Shown: positions 7,147 through 14,794, counted from the first letter of the stretch. The stretch: DNA of 21,406 nt from JBQCEE01 sp051960575 (GCF_051960575.1 NZ_JBQCEE010000034.1:1-21406), one strand, 5' to 3'. Numbers and translations are program-made. The notes: generated by a model not told the origin, from the letters alone.

Positions 7147-7935
7147 TCAGGCGGCGGCGTCGGCCGCGACACTGCGCGTGAGCCGGGCCAGGCGCTCGGC
7201 CACGACCCGCATCACGTCCGGGTGCGCGCCCATGCCGTTGTGACCGGCCTCCACCTCGACCAGCTCGGCGTCCGGGTCGAGGCAGCTGTGCCAGTCGATG
7301 ATCCCGTCGTACTGCGAGTAGACCGACGTGTACTGCACGCCGTCGGCGAGCGGCAGCGCGAGCTCCTCGGCGACGCGCGTCGCACACTCGCCGGTGACGC
7401 AGTCGGCGCTGATCACGCGACGGAAGCCGCGCTCGTGCAGCTTGAACAGCCACTCGAGCTGCTTGCGCACGTGCGCGGCGACGCTGAGCTGGCCGGTGAC
7501 TGGCGCGCTCAGCACGATGAGGCCGCAGATCAGGTCCGGACGCCGTTGGGCGGCCAGCTTGGCGATCATGCCGCCGCGGCTGTGCCCGATCACGACGAAC
7601 TTGCGGCCCTCGGCGGCGACGAGTTGCTCGACGCGGCGCAGCAGCCGCTCGACCATGTCGTCGGTGCAGCCCAGGTTGGCGCCCACCGAACTGCCGAAGG
7701 TGCGGTGGCCCTGACGGCGCAGGTGTCGCGCGAGCAGGGCGAGCGAGGCGTCGCCCGCGATGAAGCCGGGGACGAGCAGGACTGGCACGGCGGCGTCCGG
7801 TGTCGGCTGCGGCACCCGCCGGCCGAAGACGCCGAGCAGATCGCGGTAGGCGCGACGCTCGGCGGCGAGCGCGGCCGCAGTCGGCTTGTAGTCCGTGTCC
7901 GGCGCCAGCAGCGCCGGTGGCAACACCGCCACCAT
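7147..7935 (-). CDS. Alpha/beta-hydrolase (lipase/esterase-like)
   Basis: A 262-residue alpha/beta-hydrolase without a signal peptide. The nucleophile elbow is GHSRGG with Ser119; the strand before it is KFVVIGHS. LLVPGFIAGD (53-62) is the likely oxyanion region, an Asp around 210-214 (SQYDGIID) is the likely acid, and His232 in GHNGMG is the likely catalytic base. The layout resembles class-2 lipase / triacylglycerol-lipase-like proteins; the substrate is unknown. Start ATG 7935 has only a weak GGTG upstream. The gene is convergent with the response regulator and follows the minus-strand membrane protein gene after 94 bases that hold a hairpin. Confidence 0.85.
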   Translation of the reverse strand: MVAVLPPALLAPDTDYKPTAAALAAERRAYRDLLGVFGRRVPQPTPDAAVPVLLVPGFIAGDASLALLARHLRRQGHRTFGSSVGANLGCTDDMVERLLRRVEQLVAAEGRKFVVIGHSRGGMIAKLAAQRRPDLICGLIVLSAPVTGQLSVAAHVRKQLEWLFKLHERGFRRVISADCVTGECATRVAEELALPLADGVQYTSVYSQYDGIIDWHSCLDPDAELVEVEAGHNGMGAHPDVMRVVAERLARLTRSVAADAAA

Positions 7936-7983
7936 GTGTCATCACCCGAGTCCGTGCGGCCTCACTGTCGAGGCGTCCGAGGG

Positions 7984-8011
7984 TCATGTACCCGTCGGAC
8001 GGGCACGATGA
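7984..8011 (-). terminator. Imperfect hairpin after the membrane-protein gene
   Basis: The arms at about 7984-7996 and 7999-8011 are complementary with one bulge and one wobble, centred on a CCCGTC/GACGGG core. It lies just downstream of the minus-strand stop at 8030 and before the hydrolase gene, so it could end that transcript. There is no T tract. Confidence 0.4.
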
Positions 8012-8029
8012 ACCGATGTGGTCGACTCA

Positions 8030-8446
8030 TCAACGATCGCGGGGCGCCTGATCTTCCACGAGGAAGACGCCGAGGTAGACGACGGACGCGGCCAGCTGCA
8101 GCAGCCGGTCGGCCGGGGTCTCGCCCCTGTCCCGCAGCTGCACGACGAGCAGTGCGGCCGCGGCCAGCGCGAGCAGCAGTGCGGCGAGGCCGGTCGCCCG
8201 CGCGACGCCCGGGCGCGGCGACCGCATGCCCAGGGCCACGGCGATGAGCGGCCCGCCGGCCAGGACGAACAGCAGCGGGCCGCCGATCCAACCCTCACCG
8301 GATCGCGGGTCGGCGGTCGCGGTGTCGATGACGCTGGCGATGGTCACGAAGCCGGCCAGTGCGACGACCGCCCACCACACCGCGCGGCGCGCCGTCGCCC
8401 GGTCGTCCGGTCGGGCGCGGTGGTGGGGTGGTCGCGTGCGGGTCAC
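8030..8446 (-). CDS. Small integral membrane protein
   Basis: A 138-residue protein with a basic cytosolic N-terminus and four predicted membrane segments (roughly residues 22-42, 53-73, 83-100 and 115-132). I do not recognise the family. The GTG at 8446 overlaps the stop codon of the upstream SRPBCC gene as GTGA, a typical sign of translational coupling; the frame is open further upstream but only as a shadow of that gene. The coupling suggests that the two proteins are made together; no function can be read from the sequence. Confidence 0.72.
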   Translation of the reverse strand: MTRTRPPHHRARPDDRATARRAVWWAVVALAGFVTIASVIDTATADPRSGEGWIGGPLLFVLAGGPLIAVALGMRSPRPGVARATGLAALLLALAAAALLVVQLRDRGETPADRLLQLAASVVYLGVFLVEDQAPRDR

Positions 8447-8874
8447 ACGAGCGACTCGACCCGTCGGCGGAGGCCCTCGGTGGCAGCCGTGACGGCCTTC
8501 TTCATCACCTGCCGGACGAGGAAGCCCGGCACCGGGATGGACGGCTCGATGTCGAGGTCGTAGCTGACGTGCGTGGCGCCGCCGTGCTCGCGCAGCCGGT
8601 AGCTGCCGTGCTGGCCGCGCTGCTGCCCGGCCTTCACGAGCGACCAGCGCACGCCGAGGTCGCTCCACTCGTAGTCGAGCACCTGCTCGTCGGCGAGTCC
8701 GGCCGCCGTCACCCGCATCGTCGCGCGCCGGGGACGTCCGGCGTCGTCGACGCTGTCGACGTGGGCGGCCTTGTGCACCGGTGACCACGCCGGGTAGTCC
8801 GGCAGGTCGGCCAGGACCGCCAGGACGGCGGCCGCATCGGCGTGGATGTCGACCTCGGCGTGCACTGCGACCAT
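8443..8874 (-). CDS. SRPBCC (START-like) family protein
   Basis: A 143-residue protein of the SRPBCC / polyketide-cyclase-dehydrase-like fold: an N-terminal strand with VDIHADAAAVLAVLADLPDYPAWSPVHK, a central set of strands, and a long C-terminal helix ending in EGLRRRVESL. The fold forms a hydrophobic pocket for lipids or polyketides; the ligand is unknown. ATG 8874 has a weak ribosome site. The last bases overlap the GTG start of the following membrane protein gene. Confidence 0.85.
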   Translation of the reverse strand: MVAVHAEVDIHADAAAVLAVLADLPDYPAWSPVHKAAHVDSVDDAGRPRRATMRVTAAGLADEQVLDYEWSDLGVRWSLVKAGQQRGQHGSYRLREHGGATHVSYDLDIEPSIPVPGFLVRQVMKKAVTAATEGLRRRVESLV

Positions 8875-8957
8875 GGCGCGACGCTACGAGCCGTCCGGGT
8901 GCCGCGACCGGGCCGTTGCGACCGCTTCGGTCCCGGCGCGCGTCGTGCCCCGGGGCA

Positions 8958-8987
8958 TGGACACCCAGGCGCCGCCGGCCCTAGCAT
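8958..8987 (+). promoter_or_regulatory. Candidate sigma-70-type promoter for the gene at 9025
   Basis: TGGACA (8958-8963) is one mismatch from TTGACA; 18 bases later comes TAGCAT (8982-8987), matching TANNNT. This puts a transcript start near 8994, about 30 bases before the ATG and upstream of its G-rich ribosome site. Confidence 0.5.
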
Positions 8988-9024
8988 CCGCGCCACGCGT
9001 GCTGACCGCTCGTGTGGGGGGACG

Positions 9025-9675
9025 ATGACCGGCTACGCACTCGACGCGAAGGCGTCGCGGCGGAAGAACAACGCGCTGGCCCTGCAGGTCGTGGACGACA
9101 CGGGTGCGGTCGCGACGGCGGTGCAGTCGTCGGCCGACGGACGCCGCACCCGGACCGCCGTGCTCATGGGCTGGCGCAACGGCGGGGCCGGCCGGCACGG
9201 CGTCACCTTCGCCGACGGCCGCGAGCAGGTCGTCGAGGTGGCCGGCGGCGCCCCGACCCGGGTGCTCGACGCCGGCGGCGCGGTCGTCGCGACGATCACG
9301 CCGGGCGCACCGTCCGAGTACCGCGCGGCCGACGGCGCCGTGGTGCTGCACGTGCAGCCCGACGGGCCGCCGACGAAGGGCAAGCTGCCGATGGCGGTGA
9401 CGCGTCCGGACGGCAGCGTGCTGGCCCGCGCGGTCGACGTGCGCACGAACACCGAGTGGTCGGTGCGCGACGCGCTGCGGGACGCCGGGGACCTCGTCAT
9501 GCTCGTCACCGGCAGCGGTGCCGGGTCGCTGCCGATGCGGCGCTTCGGTCTGCAGGTCACCGCCGACGCGCCGCCGTCCACTGCCGAGCGTGACGCTCTG
9601 GTCGCCATCGCCGTCGCGATCACGATCGGCCTGGCCGACCTCGTCCCGCAGTTCGAGCGGACGAAGCGCTCGTGA
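9025..9675 (+). CDS. Hypothetical beta-rich protein
   Basis: A 216-residue cytosolic protein of unknown function. It is built from short strand-turn units of the form V-x-D-x-x-G-x-x-V-A (for example VVDDTGAVATAV, VLDAGGAVVATI, VTRPDGSVLARA), then a hydrophobic C-terminal helix (ALVAIAVAITIGLADLV). Repeated strands followed by one hydrophobic helix recall the tubby-like / LURP-one-related barrel, but that is only a fold guess. ATG 9025 is well supported by a run of six G at 9016-9021 and by the promoter-like pair upstream. Its stop codon TGA is the first three bases of a perfect inverted repeat. Confidence 0.72.
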   Translation: MTGYALDAKASRRKNNALALQVVDDTGAVATAVQSSADGRRTRTAVLMGWRNGGAGRHGVTFADGREQVVEVAGGAPTRVLDAGGAVVATITPGAPSEYRAADGAVVLHVQPDGPPTKGKLPMAVTRPDGSVLARAVDVRTNTEWSVRDALRDAGDLVMLVTGSGAGSLPMRRFGLQVTADAPPSTAERDALVAIAVAITIGLADLVPQFERTKRS

Positions 9676-9724
9676 TCATTGCGGTCCGGTGTGCCGCGGG
9701 CGGTCCAGCAGACCGCAATGATCA
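9673..9724. repeat. Perfect 14-bp inverted repeat between convergent genes
   Basis: TGATCATTGCGGTC (9673-9686) is exactly complementary to 9711-9724 across a 24-base loop. The arm includes the stop codon of the gene ending at 9675. The arms are richer in A/T than the surroundings. It may be a two-way terminator for that gene and for XPB (stop at 9847), or a REP-like element. The remaining 122 bases to 9846 hold nothing I can name. Confidence 0.7.
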
Positions 9725-9846
9725 ACGGTGGGGCGCATCGACGTACCCGATGCCGAGACTTCCGAGCGCGACCTCGCCGATCACTGCCGGCTGGACGAGT
9801 CACCTGATGATGCGACCCGTGCCTGGGGAGCGCGGGCCGGGCCTAC

Positions 9847-11529
9847 TCACTCGTCGTCGGTCGGCACGTCCGGGAGGTCGGGCAGCGGGGCCACCAGGTC
9901 GTCGGCGTCGATGATCGTGTATGCGTACCCCTGCTCGGCGAGGAAGCGCTGGCGGTGGGCGGCGTACTCGGCGTCGAGGGTGTCGCGCGAGACGACGGTG
10001 TAGAAGTGCGCCTGGCGTCCGTCGTGCTTCGGACGCAGCACCCGGCCGAGCCGCTGCGCCTCCTCCTGCCGCGAGCCGAAGGTGCCGCTGATCTGGATCG
10101 CGACGGCCGCCTCCGGCAGGTCGATCGAGAAGTTGGCGACCTTCGACACGACGAGCACCTGCTCCTCACCGCGCCGGAAGGCGTCGAAGAGCTTCTCGCG
10201 CTCCTTGTTGGTCGTCGAGCCCTGGATCACCGGGGCGCCGCCGAGGGCCTCGGACACGTCGTCGAGCTGGTCGAGGTATGCGCCGATCACCAGCACCTGG
10301 TCGTCCGGGTGCCGGTCGACGATGGCCTGGACGATCGGCAGCTTCGTCCGCGCGGTGGCGGCGAGCTTGTAGCGGTCCTCCGGCTCGGCGGTCGCGTAGG
10401 TCATCCGCTCGGCGTCGGTGAGCGTCACTCGCACCTCGGTGCAGTCGGCCGGCGCGATCCAGCCCTGGTTCTCGATGTCCTTCCACGGCGCGTCGTAGCG
10501 CTTGGGGCCGATCAGGCTGAAGACGTCGCCCTCGCGGCCGTCCTCGCGGATCAGCGTCGCGGTGAGCCCGAGCCGGCGGCGGCTCTGCAGGTCGGCGGTG
10601 AGGCGGAAGATCGGTGCGGGCAGCAGGTGCACCTCGTCGTAGATGATCAGGCCCCAGTCGCGCGAGTCGAACAGCTCGAGGTGCCGGTACTCGCCGCCGC
10701 GCCGGGCCGTCATCACCTGGTAGGTGGCGATGGTGACCGGGCGGATCTCCTTCTTCTCGCCGCTGTACTCGCCGATCTCGTCCTCGGTGAGCGAGGTGCG
10801 GGCGAGCAGTTCGCGCTTCCACTGGCGTCCGGCGACGGTGTTCGTCACCAGGATCAGCGTCGTGGCGCGGGCCTTCGCCATCGCGGCCGCGCCGACCATG
10901 GTCTTGCCGGCGCCGCAGGGGAGGACGACGACGCCGCTGCCGCCGTCCCAGAACATGTCGGCGGCCTGCTGCTGGTAGTCGCGCAGCTGCCAGCCGTCCT
11001 GGTCGAGGTCGATCGGGTGCGCCTCGCCGTCGACGTAGCCCGCGAGGTCCTCGGCCGGCCAGCCCACCTTGAGCAGCGCCTGCTTCAGCCGGCCGCGCTC
11101 GCTCGGGTGCACGAGCACGGTGTCGTCGTCGATGCGCTGGCCGAGCATCGGCGCGATCTTCTTCTGCCGCAGCACCTCCTCGAGCACGGCGCGGTCGAGC
11201 GAGATGAGGCACAGGCCGTGCACCGGGTGCTTGGCGAGCTGCAGGCGCCCGTAACGGTCCATCGTGTCGGCGACGTCGACGAGCAGCGCGTGCGGCACGG
11301 CGTAGCGGCTGTAGCGGACGAGCGCGTCGACGACCTGCTCGGCATCGTGCCCGGCGGCGCGGGCGTTCCACAGGCCGAGCGGGGTCAGGCGGTACGTGTG
11401 CACGTGCTCGGGGCTGCGCTCGAGCTCGGCGAACGGCGCGATCGCCGCCCGGGCCTCCTGGGCGATCGGGTGGTCGACCTCGAGCAGCAGCGTCTTGTCG
11501 GACTGGACGATCAGAGGGCCGTCGTTCAC
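9847..11529 (-). CDS. ercc3: DNA repair helicase XPB (bacterial ERCC3)
   Basis: A 560-residue superfamily-2 3'-5' DNA helicase/translocase. The N-terminal ~180 residues hold the actinobacterial XPB N-domain and damage-recognition-like region. Visible motifs are Walker A PCGAGKT (204-210), DEVH (298-301), TAT (323-325), the XPB-type RED triplet (328-330), a motif V-like SKVANFSIDLP (462-472) and motif VI QRLGRVLRPK (492-501). The length is normal for the family. In eukaryotes XPB opens DNA in TFIIH; bacterial XPB is an ATP-driven DNA translocase with an uncertain repair or recombination role. GTG 11529 is chosen because GGAG lies 5 nt before it and the conserved start is there; the frame happens to stay open upstream to 13023. 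It is the last gene of a minus-strand group, separated from its partner gene by tandem palindromic repeats. Confidence 0.96.
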   Translation of the reverse strand: MNDGPLIVQSDKTLLLEVDHPIAQEARAAIAPFAELERSPEHVHTYRLTPLGLWNARAAGHDAEQVVDALVRYSRYAVPHALLVDVADTMDRYGRLQLAKHPVHGLCLISLDRAVLEEVLRQKKIAPMLGQRIDDDTVLVHPSERGRLKQALLKVGWPAEDLAGYVDGEAHPIDLDQDGWQLRDYQQQAADMFWDGGSGVVVLPCGAGKTMVGAAAMAKARATTLILVTNTVAGRQWKRELLARTSLTEDEIGEYSGEKKEIRPVTIATYQVMTARRGGEYRHLELFDSRDWGLIIYDEVHLLPAPIFRLTADLQSRRRLGLTATLIREDGREGDVFSLIGPKRYDAPWKDIENQGWIAPADCTEVRVTLTDAERMTYATAEPEDRYKLAATARTKLPIVQAIVDRHPDDQVLVIGAYLDQLDDVSEALGGAPVIQGSTTNKEREKLFDAFRRGEEQVLVVSKVANFSIDLPEAAVAIQISGTFGSRQEEAQRLGRVLRPKHDGRQAHFYTVVSRDTLDAEYAAHRQRFLAEQGYAYTIIDADDLVAPLPDLPDVPTDDE

Positions 11530-11581
11530 ACGATCTCCAACGCAGACAGGGGAACGTTCATTCTGCCTTGCGGCGTGGCGC

Positions 11582-11638
11582 CTTTGCGCCGCGTGTGTGT
11601 GGTTCGCCGCCGTCGAGCCGACAGCTGGGGGCGCAAAG
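11582..11638. repeat. Palindromic repeat unit 1
   Basis: A 57-base unit with ends CTTTGCGCC and GGCGCAAAG as a perfect 9-bp inverted repeat; inside is a small GTCG/CGAC hairpin (11612-11622). It has about 88% identity (7 differences by eye) with the unit at 11656-11712. Confidence 0.85.
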
Positions 11639-11655
11639 CGGCTGGCTGGGCCTGG

Positions 11656-11712
11656 CTTTGCGCCGCGTGCGTGCGATTTGCCGCCGTCGAGGCGACAGCT
11701 GCAGGCGCAAAG
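11656..11712. repeat. Palindromic repeat unit 2
   Basis: Second 57-base copy in the same orientation, 17 bases after unit 1 (period 74). The 9-bp end arms are identical in both copies, and the inner GTCG/CGAC mini-hairpin (11686-11696) is kept, with changes falling in loops. It ends 5 bases before the stop codon of the helicase-partner gene (minus strand). The 188-base gap 11530-11717 holds these two units and the XPB ribosome site. Confidence 0.85.
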
Positions 11713-11717
11713 CGGGG

Positions 11718-14165
11718 TCAGGCGGGGGTCTCGGGGTCGTCGTCGATGTCGTCGTCGGGACTGAGCATCACGGCGGTCAGGCGGTGGACGGCGTAGCTGA
11801 CCAGGCCGGCGTGGCCCTGCTCGTAGCCGCGCACGACGCCGCCGCCGAGGGAGATGGGACGCACCGTGTGCTGGCTGATGCTGCCGTCGGGCAGGGCGAG
11901 GCCGATGTCGACGCGGCGCGACTCGCGCACCGCCTTGCGCAGCAGCTCCATCGTCGCGGCCGAGGTGACGCCCGGGATGTTCGCCGCGGCGGCCGGCACG
12001 CGCCGGCTCATCGAGCTCAGCGCGTCGCCGCTGCGGATGCGGCGCACCGTCTCGGCCAGCTGCGCGTCCGACTCGGCCGGGCCGGTGGTGCGCAACGGCC
12101 GGGGTGCCGGACGCGAGGGTGAGCGCGCGGGCTCGGCGTCGAGCGCCACGACGAAGCCGTCGGCGGCCTCGGCCGCCGGGGCATAGCCCGCGGCCCTCAG
12201 CACCTCCAGCACCCGGTTCACCGGCGCGGTCGAGATGGCGACGGTCGGGGCGAGCAGCCGCAGGTCGAGGGCGGCGGTCGACCGGTCGGCGACCACCCGG
12301 GCGAGCACCGCCTCGTCGTCGCTGCGCAGGTAGGCCGACGCGGCGCCGGTGCGCAGCACGCCGTGGCGCCGCGCGGCGTCCTCGATGAGGTAGGTGAGCG
12401 CCTGCGGCACCGGCGTGCGTGACCGCATGCCGACGAAGTCGAGCAGGTCGGCTGCCTGCCGTCCGGCGTCGAAGGCGCGGCGCACGCTGGCCTCGGTGAT
12501 GCGGTAGACGTGGGCGCCGCCGGTCGACTCGAGGTCGGCGAGCAGGTCGAGCTCGGCGGCCACCGGCGCGGTGGGCGGACCCGGCACGACGACGGTGAGA
12601 TCGGGCTGCACCACGAACTCGTCGACCGGCACGGGCAGCGCCGAGGCGAGCGCGGCCAGCGCGGACTCCTGGGCCGCTGCGGCCGTGGCGCCGGACGCCG
12701 GCGGCGCGGCGAGCAGCGTGCGGCCGAACCCGGTCGGTCCGCCCGCGGCGGTGAGGCCGAGCAGGTCGGCCTCCTCGAGCACCGCCATCGCCATCGCGCG
12801 CTGCCCGGCCGCGCGCCGCGGCGCGAACCACGCGAGCTGGTCGAGCACCGCCTCGCGGTTCGGCGGGGCGCCGCCGGGCGGCAGCGCGAGCAGCGTGTCG
12901 AGCACCTGGCGCCGCAGCGCCGGTCCGGTGCCGCGCTCGGCGTCGGGCGACAGCACGTTGATGAGCCGCTCGCGGTCGCCGCGCTGGTTCACCAGCATCG
13001 GCTGCCGGGTCATCGCGAGCCACGCGGTGGCCAGCGGCACCCAGCGTGCGGCCGGCTCGCGCGAGCGCCAGGCGTCGTACTCGGGGGTGGGCAGGAACAC
13101 CGGCTCGACGGTGTTGGTCGAGTTGATCAGTCCGGCGGCGTAGGCGACCTCGATGACGACGGCCGTGGTCGCTTCGTCCAGACCGAGCGTGCGGGCGGTG
13201 CGGCGCAGCTCGCGCACCCCGACGCCCCCGGCACGAAGCAGCGCGGGCGGCTGCGCCGTCCAGCTGTCGGCCAGCGCCTCGACCCGACGCAGCAGGTCGA
13301 GCACGGCGGTGGTGGCGATGCGGTCGAGCTCCTGCGGGTCGCGCTGCACGGGCTCGTAGCGGGGCGGCTCGGGCGACACGCGTCCGAGGGGATGGGGGCG
13401 CAGCGCGATGCCGACCTCGCGCGGCAGCTCGACGGTCTGGGCGTCGATCGCCACGAGCAGCGCGCGGCTGATCAGGCGGTGGGTCACCGAGGTCTCACCT
13501 GTGACGACGGCGAGCTGCGCGCGGCGCACCGTGCCAGCGGGGGGACCTGCGGCGAGTCGTTCGAGCAGCGCCCGCTCGTCGGGCACGAGCGCGGCGAGCT
13601 GGTCGCGCAGCCAGTCGGGGTCACCGACCCGCTCGGCCACCGCGATGCCGCTCGCGGGCTGCTGGCCCGGCGGCAGCCCCAGGGCGGCCAGCACCGGCCG
13701 CAGCTGCACGTCGGCGACGGTGCGGAACAGCAGTGCCGCGGGGCGGCCGAGCCCGGCGGGGTACGTGCCGACGGCCTCCCGCGCGCTCGGCACGAGCCGC
13801 AGCGCGGGCGCCTCGCCCCAGATCAGGCCGCGGGCGAGCAGCGTGTCGATCGCCGGATCGGCCGGCAGCCCGTCGAGCAGCCGCGCGGCCGCCTCCGGGT
13901 CGACGTCGTCGCGTGCGTCGGCGGCCAGCACGAGTGCCTCGAGCACGCGCAGGGTGAAGGCGTCGAGCGCATCGACCGCACGCTGCACCGAGGTGCGCAC
14001 GCCCAGGCGCCCCGCGACCGCGGCGAGATCGCTCGGCAGCGGCACCGCCAGGTCGGGTCGGGCACGCAGGAGTTCGGCGAGCTCGCGGTCGCTTCGTCCG
14101 CGCAGCCAGTCGGTGAGCGTCGGTCGCGGGGCTGCGTCGTCCCGCGCCGGCGGTTCGACGCTCAC
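11718..14165 (-). CDS. Helicase-associated protein (Helicase_C_3) with WYL-like C-terminus
   Basis: An 815-residue protein that accompanies XPB in Actinobacteria (Rv0862c-like, from memory). Residues 1-500 are largely helical and Ala/Leu/Arg-rich. About 515-660 match the XPB/Ssl2-like helicase C-terminal domain family, opening with EFVVQPDLTVVVPG. The last ~80 residues read like a WYL domain: an LLRKAVRESRRVDI helix, a strand pair around LPDGS, then RPISLGGGVVRGYE and a final SYAVHRLTAVM strand. There are no Walker motifs, so it is not itself a helicase; it may bind DNA, nucleotides or XPB. GTG 14165 has GGAG 6 nt upstream. It starts 16 bases after the stop of the 66-residue gene. The gap to XPB (188 bases) is unusually long for this window's operons because of the repeats. 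Confidence 0.88.
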   Translation of the reverse strand: MSVEPPARDDAAPRPTLTDWLRGRSDRELAELLRARPDLAVPLPSDLAAVAGRLGVRTSVQRAVDALDAFTLRVLEALVLAADARDDVDPEAAARLLDGLPADPAIDTLLARGLIWGEAPALRLVPSAREAVGTYPAGLGRPAALLFRTVADVQLRPVLAALGLPPGQQPASGIAVAERVGDPDWLRDQLAALVPDERALLERLAAGPPAGTVRRAQLAVVTGETSVTHRLISRALLVAIDAQTVELPREVGIALRPHPLGRVSPEPPRYEPVQRDPQELDRIATTAVLDLLRRVEALADSWTAQPPALLRAGGVGVRELRRTARTLGLDEATTAVVIEVAYAAGLINSTNTVEPVFLPTPEYDAWRSREPAARWVPLATAWLAMTRQPMLVNQRGDRERLINVLSPDAERGTGPALRRQVLDTLLALPPGGAPPNREAVLDQLAWFAPRRAAGQRAMAMAVLEEADLLGLTAAGGPTGFGRTLLAAPPASGATAAAAQESALAALASALPVPVDEFVVQPDLTVVVPGPPTAPVAAELDLLADLESTGGAHVYRITEASVRRAFDAGRQAADLLDFVGMRSRTPVPQALTYLIEDAARRHGVLRTGAASAYLRSDDEAVLARVVADRSTAALDLRLLAPTVAISTAPVNRVLEVLRAAGYAPAAEAADGFVVALDAEPARSPSRPAPRPLRTTGPAESDAQLAETVRRIRSGDALSSMSRRVPAAAANIPGVTSAATMELLRKAVRESRRVDIGLALPDGSISQHTVRPISLGGGVVRGYEQGHAGLVSYAVHRLTAVMLSPDDDIDDDPETPA

Positions 14166-14181
14166 GCGGGCTCCGGCTGGG

Positions 14182-14382
14182 TCAGTGGTCGCCCGCCAGG
14201 TTGGGACGCGACTCCGGGCCGGGGTGCACGTAGTGCAGCTTCTCGACGGGCAGCGGGAAGATCATCTCCGGGCCGAACGGCGAGTGCGCTCCGGCCTCCG
14301 ACCCCAGCAGCTCCGAGACCACGAAGTCGTCCGGGTGCGCGGGCGAGACGATGGCGGGGGTCCGCTCGGTGGCGCCGGCCAT
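14182..14382 (-). CDS. Small hypothetical protein (66 residues)
   Basis: A 66-residue acidic-to-neutral soluble protein, without Cys or membrane segment, holding the run PDDFVVSELLGSE and a C-terminal Pro-rich stretch. I do not recognise a family. It is believable as a gene because a strong AAGGA-type ribosome site lies about 7 nt before ATG 14382, and it fits exactly between the membrane protein gene (31 bases before) and the helicase partner (16 bases after). The frame extends upstream to 14481, but only over the neighbouring gene. Confidence 0.68.
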   Translation of the reverse strand: MAGATERTPAIVSPAHPDDFVVSELLGSEAGAHSPFGPEMIFPLPVEKLHYVHPGPESRPNLAGDH

Positions 14383-14413
14383 GAGGGGTTCCTTTCGGGT
14401 CCGGGTCGAAGGT

Positions 14414-14689
14414 TCAGTCTGCCAGAGGACGCTGTGCGGCGGCTCGGCGTACGGCCTCGCGCTGCTCCTCGCGTCCGGCACGCAAGGCCGAGCCGACCGC
14501 CATCGCGCCGCCGATCGGCGCCAGCAGGCAGAGCAGGTTCAGCCAGAGCGGCCGGTTGTGGTCGTCGACGAAGAACGGCAGCACGTCGATCGCGATGAAG
14601 ACCAGGCCCAGCACGAACAGCACCAGACCGATGCGCACGGTGCGGGACGTTCGGCGACCGGTGTCCGGGTCGGCGTCGGTGGCAGGCAC
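14414..14689 (-). CDS. Small membrane protein (Rv0870c-like position)
   Basis: A 91-residue protein with a short charged N-terminus, two membrane segments (about residues 19-39 and 50-66, with the sequence FFVDDHNRPLW between them) and a charged Arg/Glu tail. Its place, divergent from the cold-shock gene, matches Rv0870c beside cspB in M. tuberculosis as I recall it. Function unknown. GTG 14689 is used; a GATACT 6 bases before it on the minus strand could be the -10 of a leaderless transcript, and there is no ribosome site. It heads the minus-strand group leading to XPB. Confidence 0.72.
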   Translation of the reverse strand: MPATDADPDTGRRTSRTVRIGLVLFVLGLVFIAIDVLPFFVDDHNRPLWLNLLCLLAPIGGAMAVGSALRAGREEQREAVRRAAAQRPLAD

Positions 14690-14728
14690 CCGTCCAGTAT
14701 CCCCTGTGAAGTCCGGGGCGCCGCGCAG

Positions 14729-14734
14729 TAACCT
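14729..14734 (+). promoter_or_regulatory. Possible -10 element for the cold-shock gene
   Basis: TAACCT fits TANNNT and would place the transcript start near 14741, the base of the leader hairpin. No convincing -35 is visible. Confidence 0.35.
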
Positions 14735-14746
14735 TGGCAGCTGGAC

Positions 14747-14773
14747 GAGGCACCGTCGCTCCGACGGTGCCTC
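14747..14773 (+). promoter_or_regulatory. Strong hairpin in the cold-shock gene leader
   Basis: A perfect 12-bp stem (14747-14758 with 14762-14773) has a CTC loop and an extension of CTGG/CCAG outside a small bulge (14741-14776). It ends only 9 bases before the GAGGAG ribosome site (14783-14788) of the cold-shock gene. The position suggests a leader element that influences mRNA stability or translation; a terminator is less likely because the gene lies directly downstream. Confidence 0.7.
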
Positions 14774-14794
14774 CAGTCGTGTGAGGAGTAGGTC

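Noticed and set aside
11582..11712. Two-unit CRISPR array
   Set aside because: Only two units with a 17-base gap, palindromic arms and no cas genes; a REP-like repeat explains it better.
11530..13023. N-terminal extension of XPB by about 498 codons
   Set aside because: The extension runs through the palindromic repeats and a wrong frame of the helicase-partner gene; a GTG with a good GGAG site at 11529 gives a normal-length XPB.
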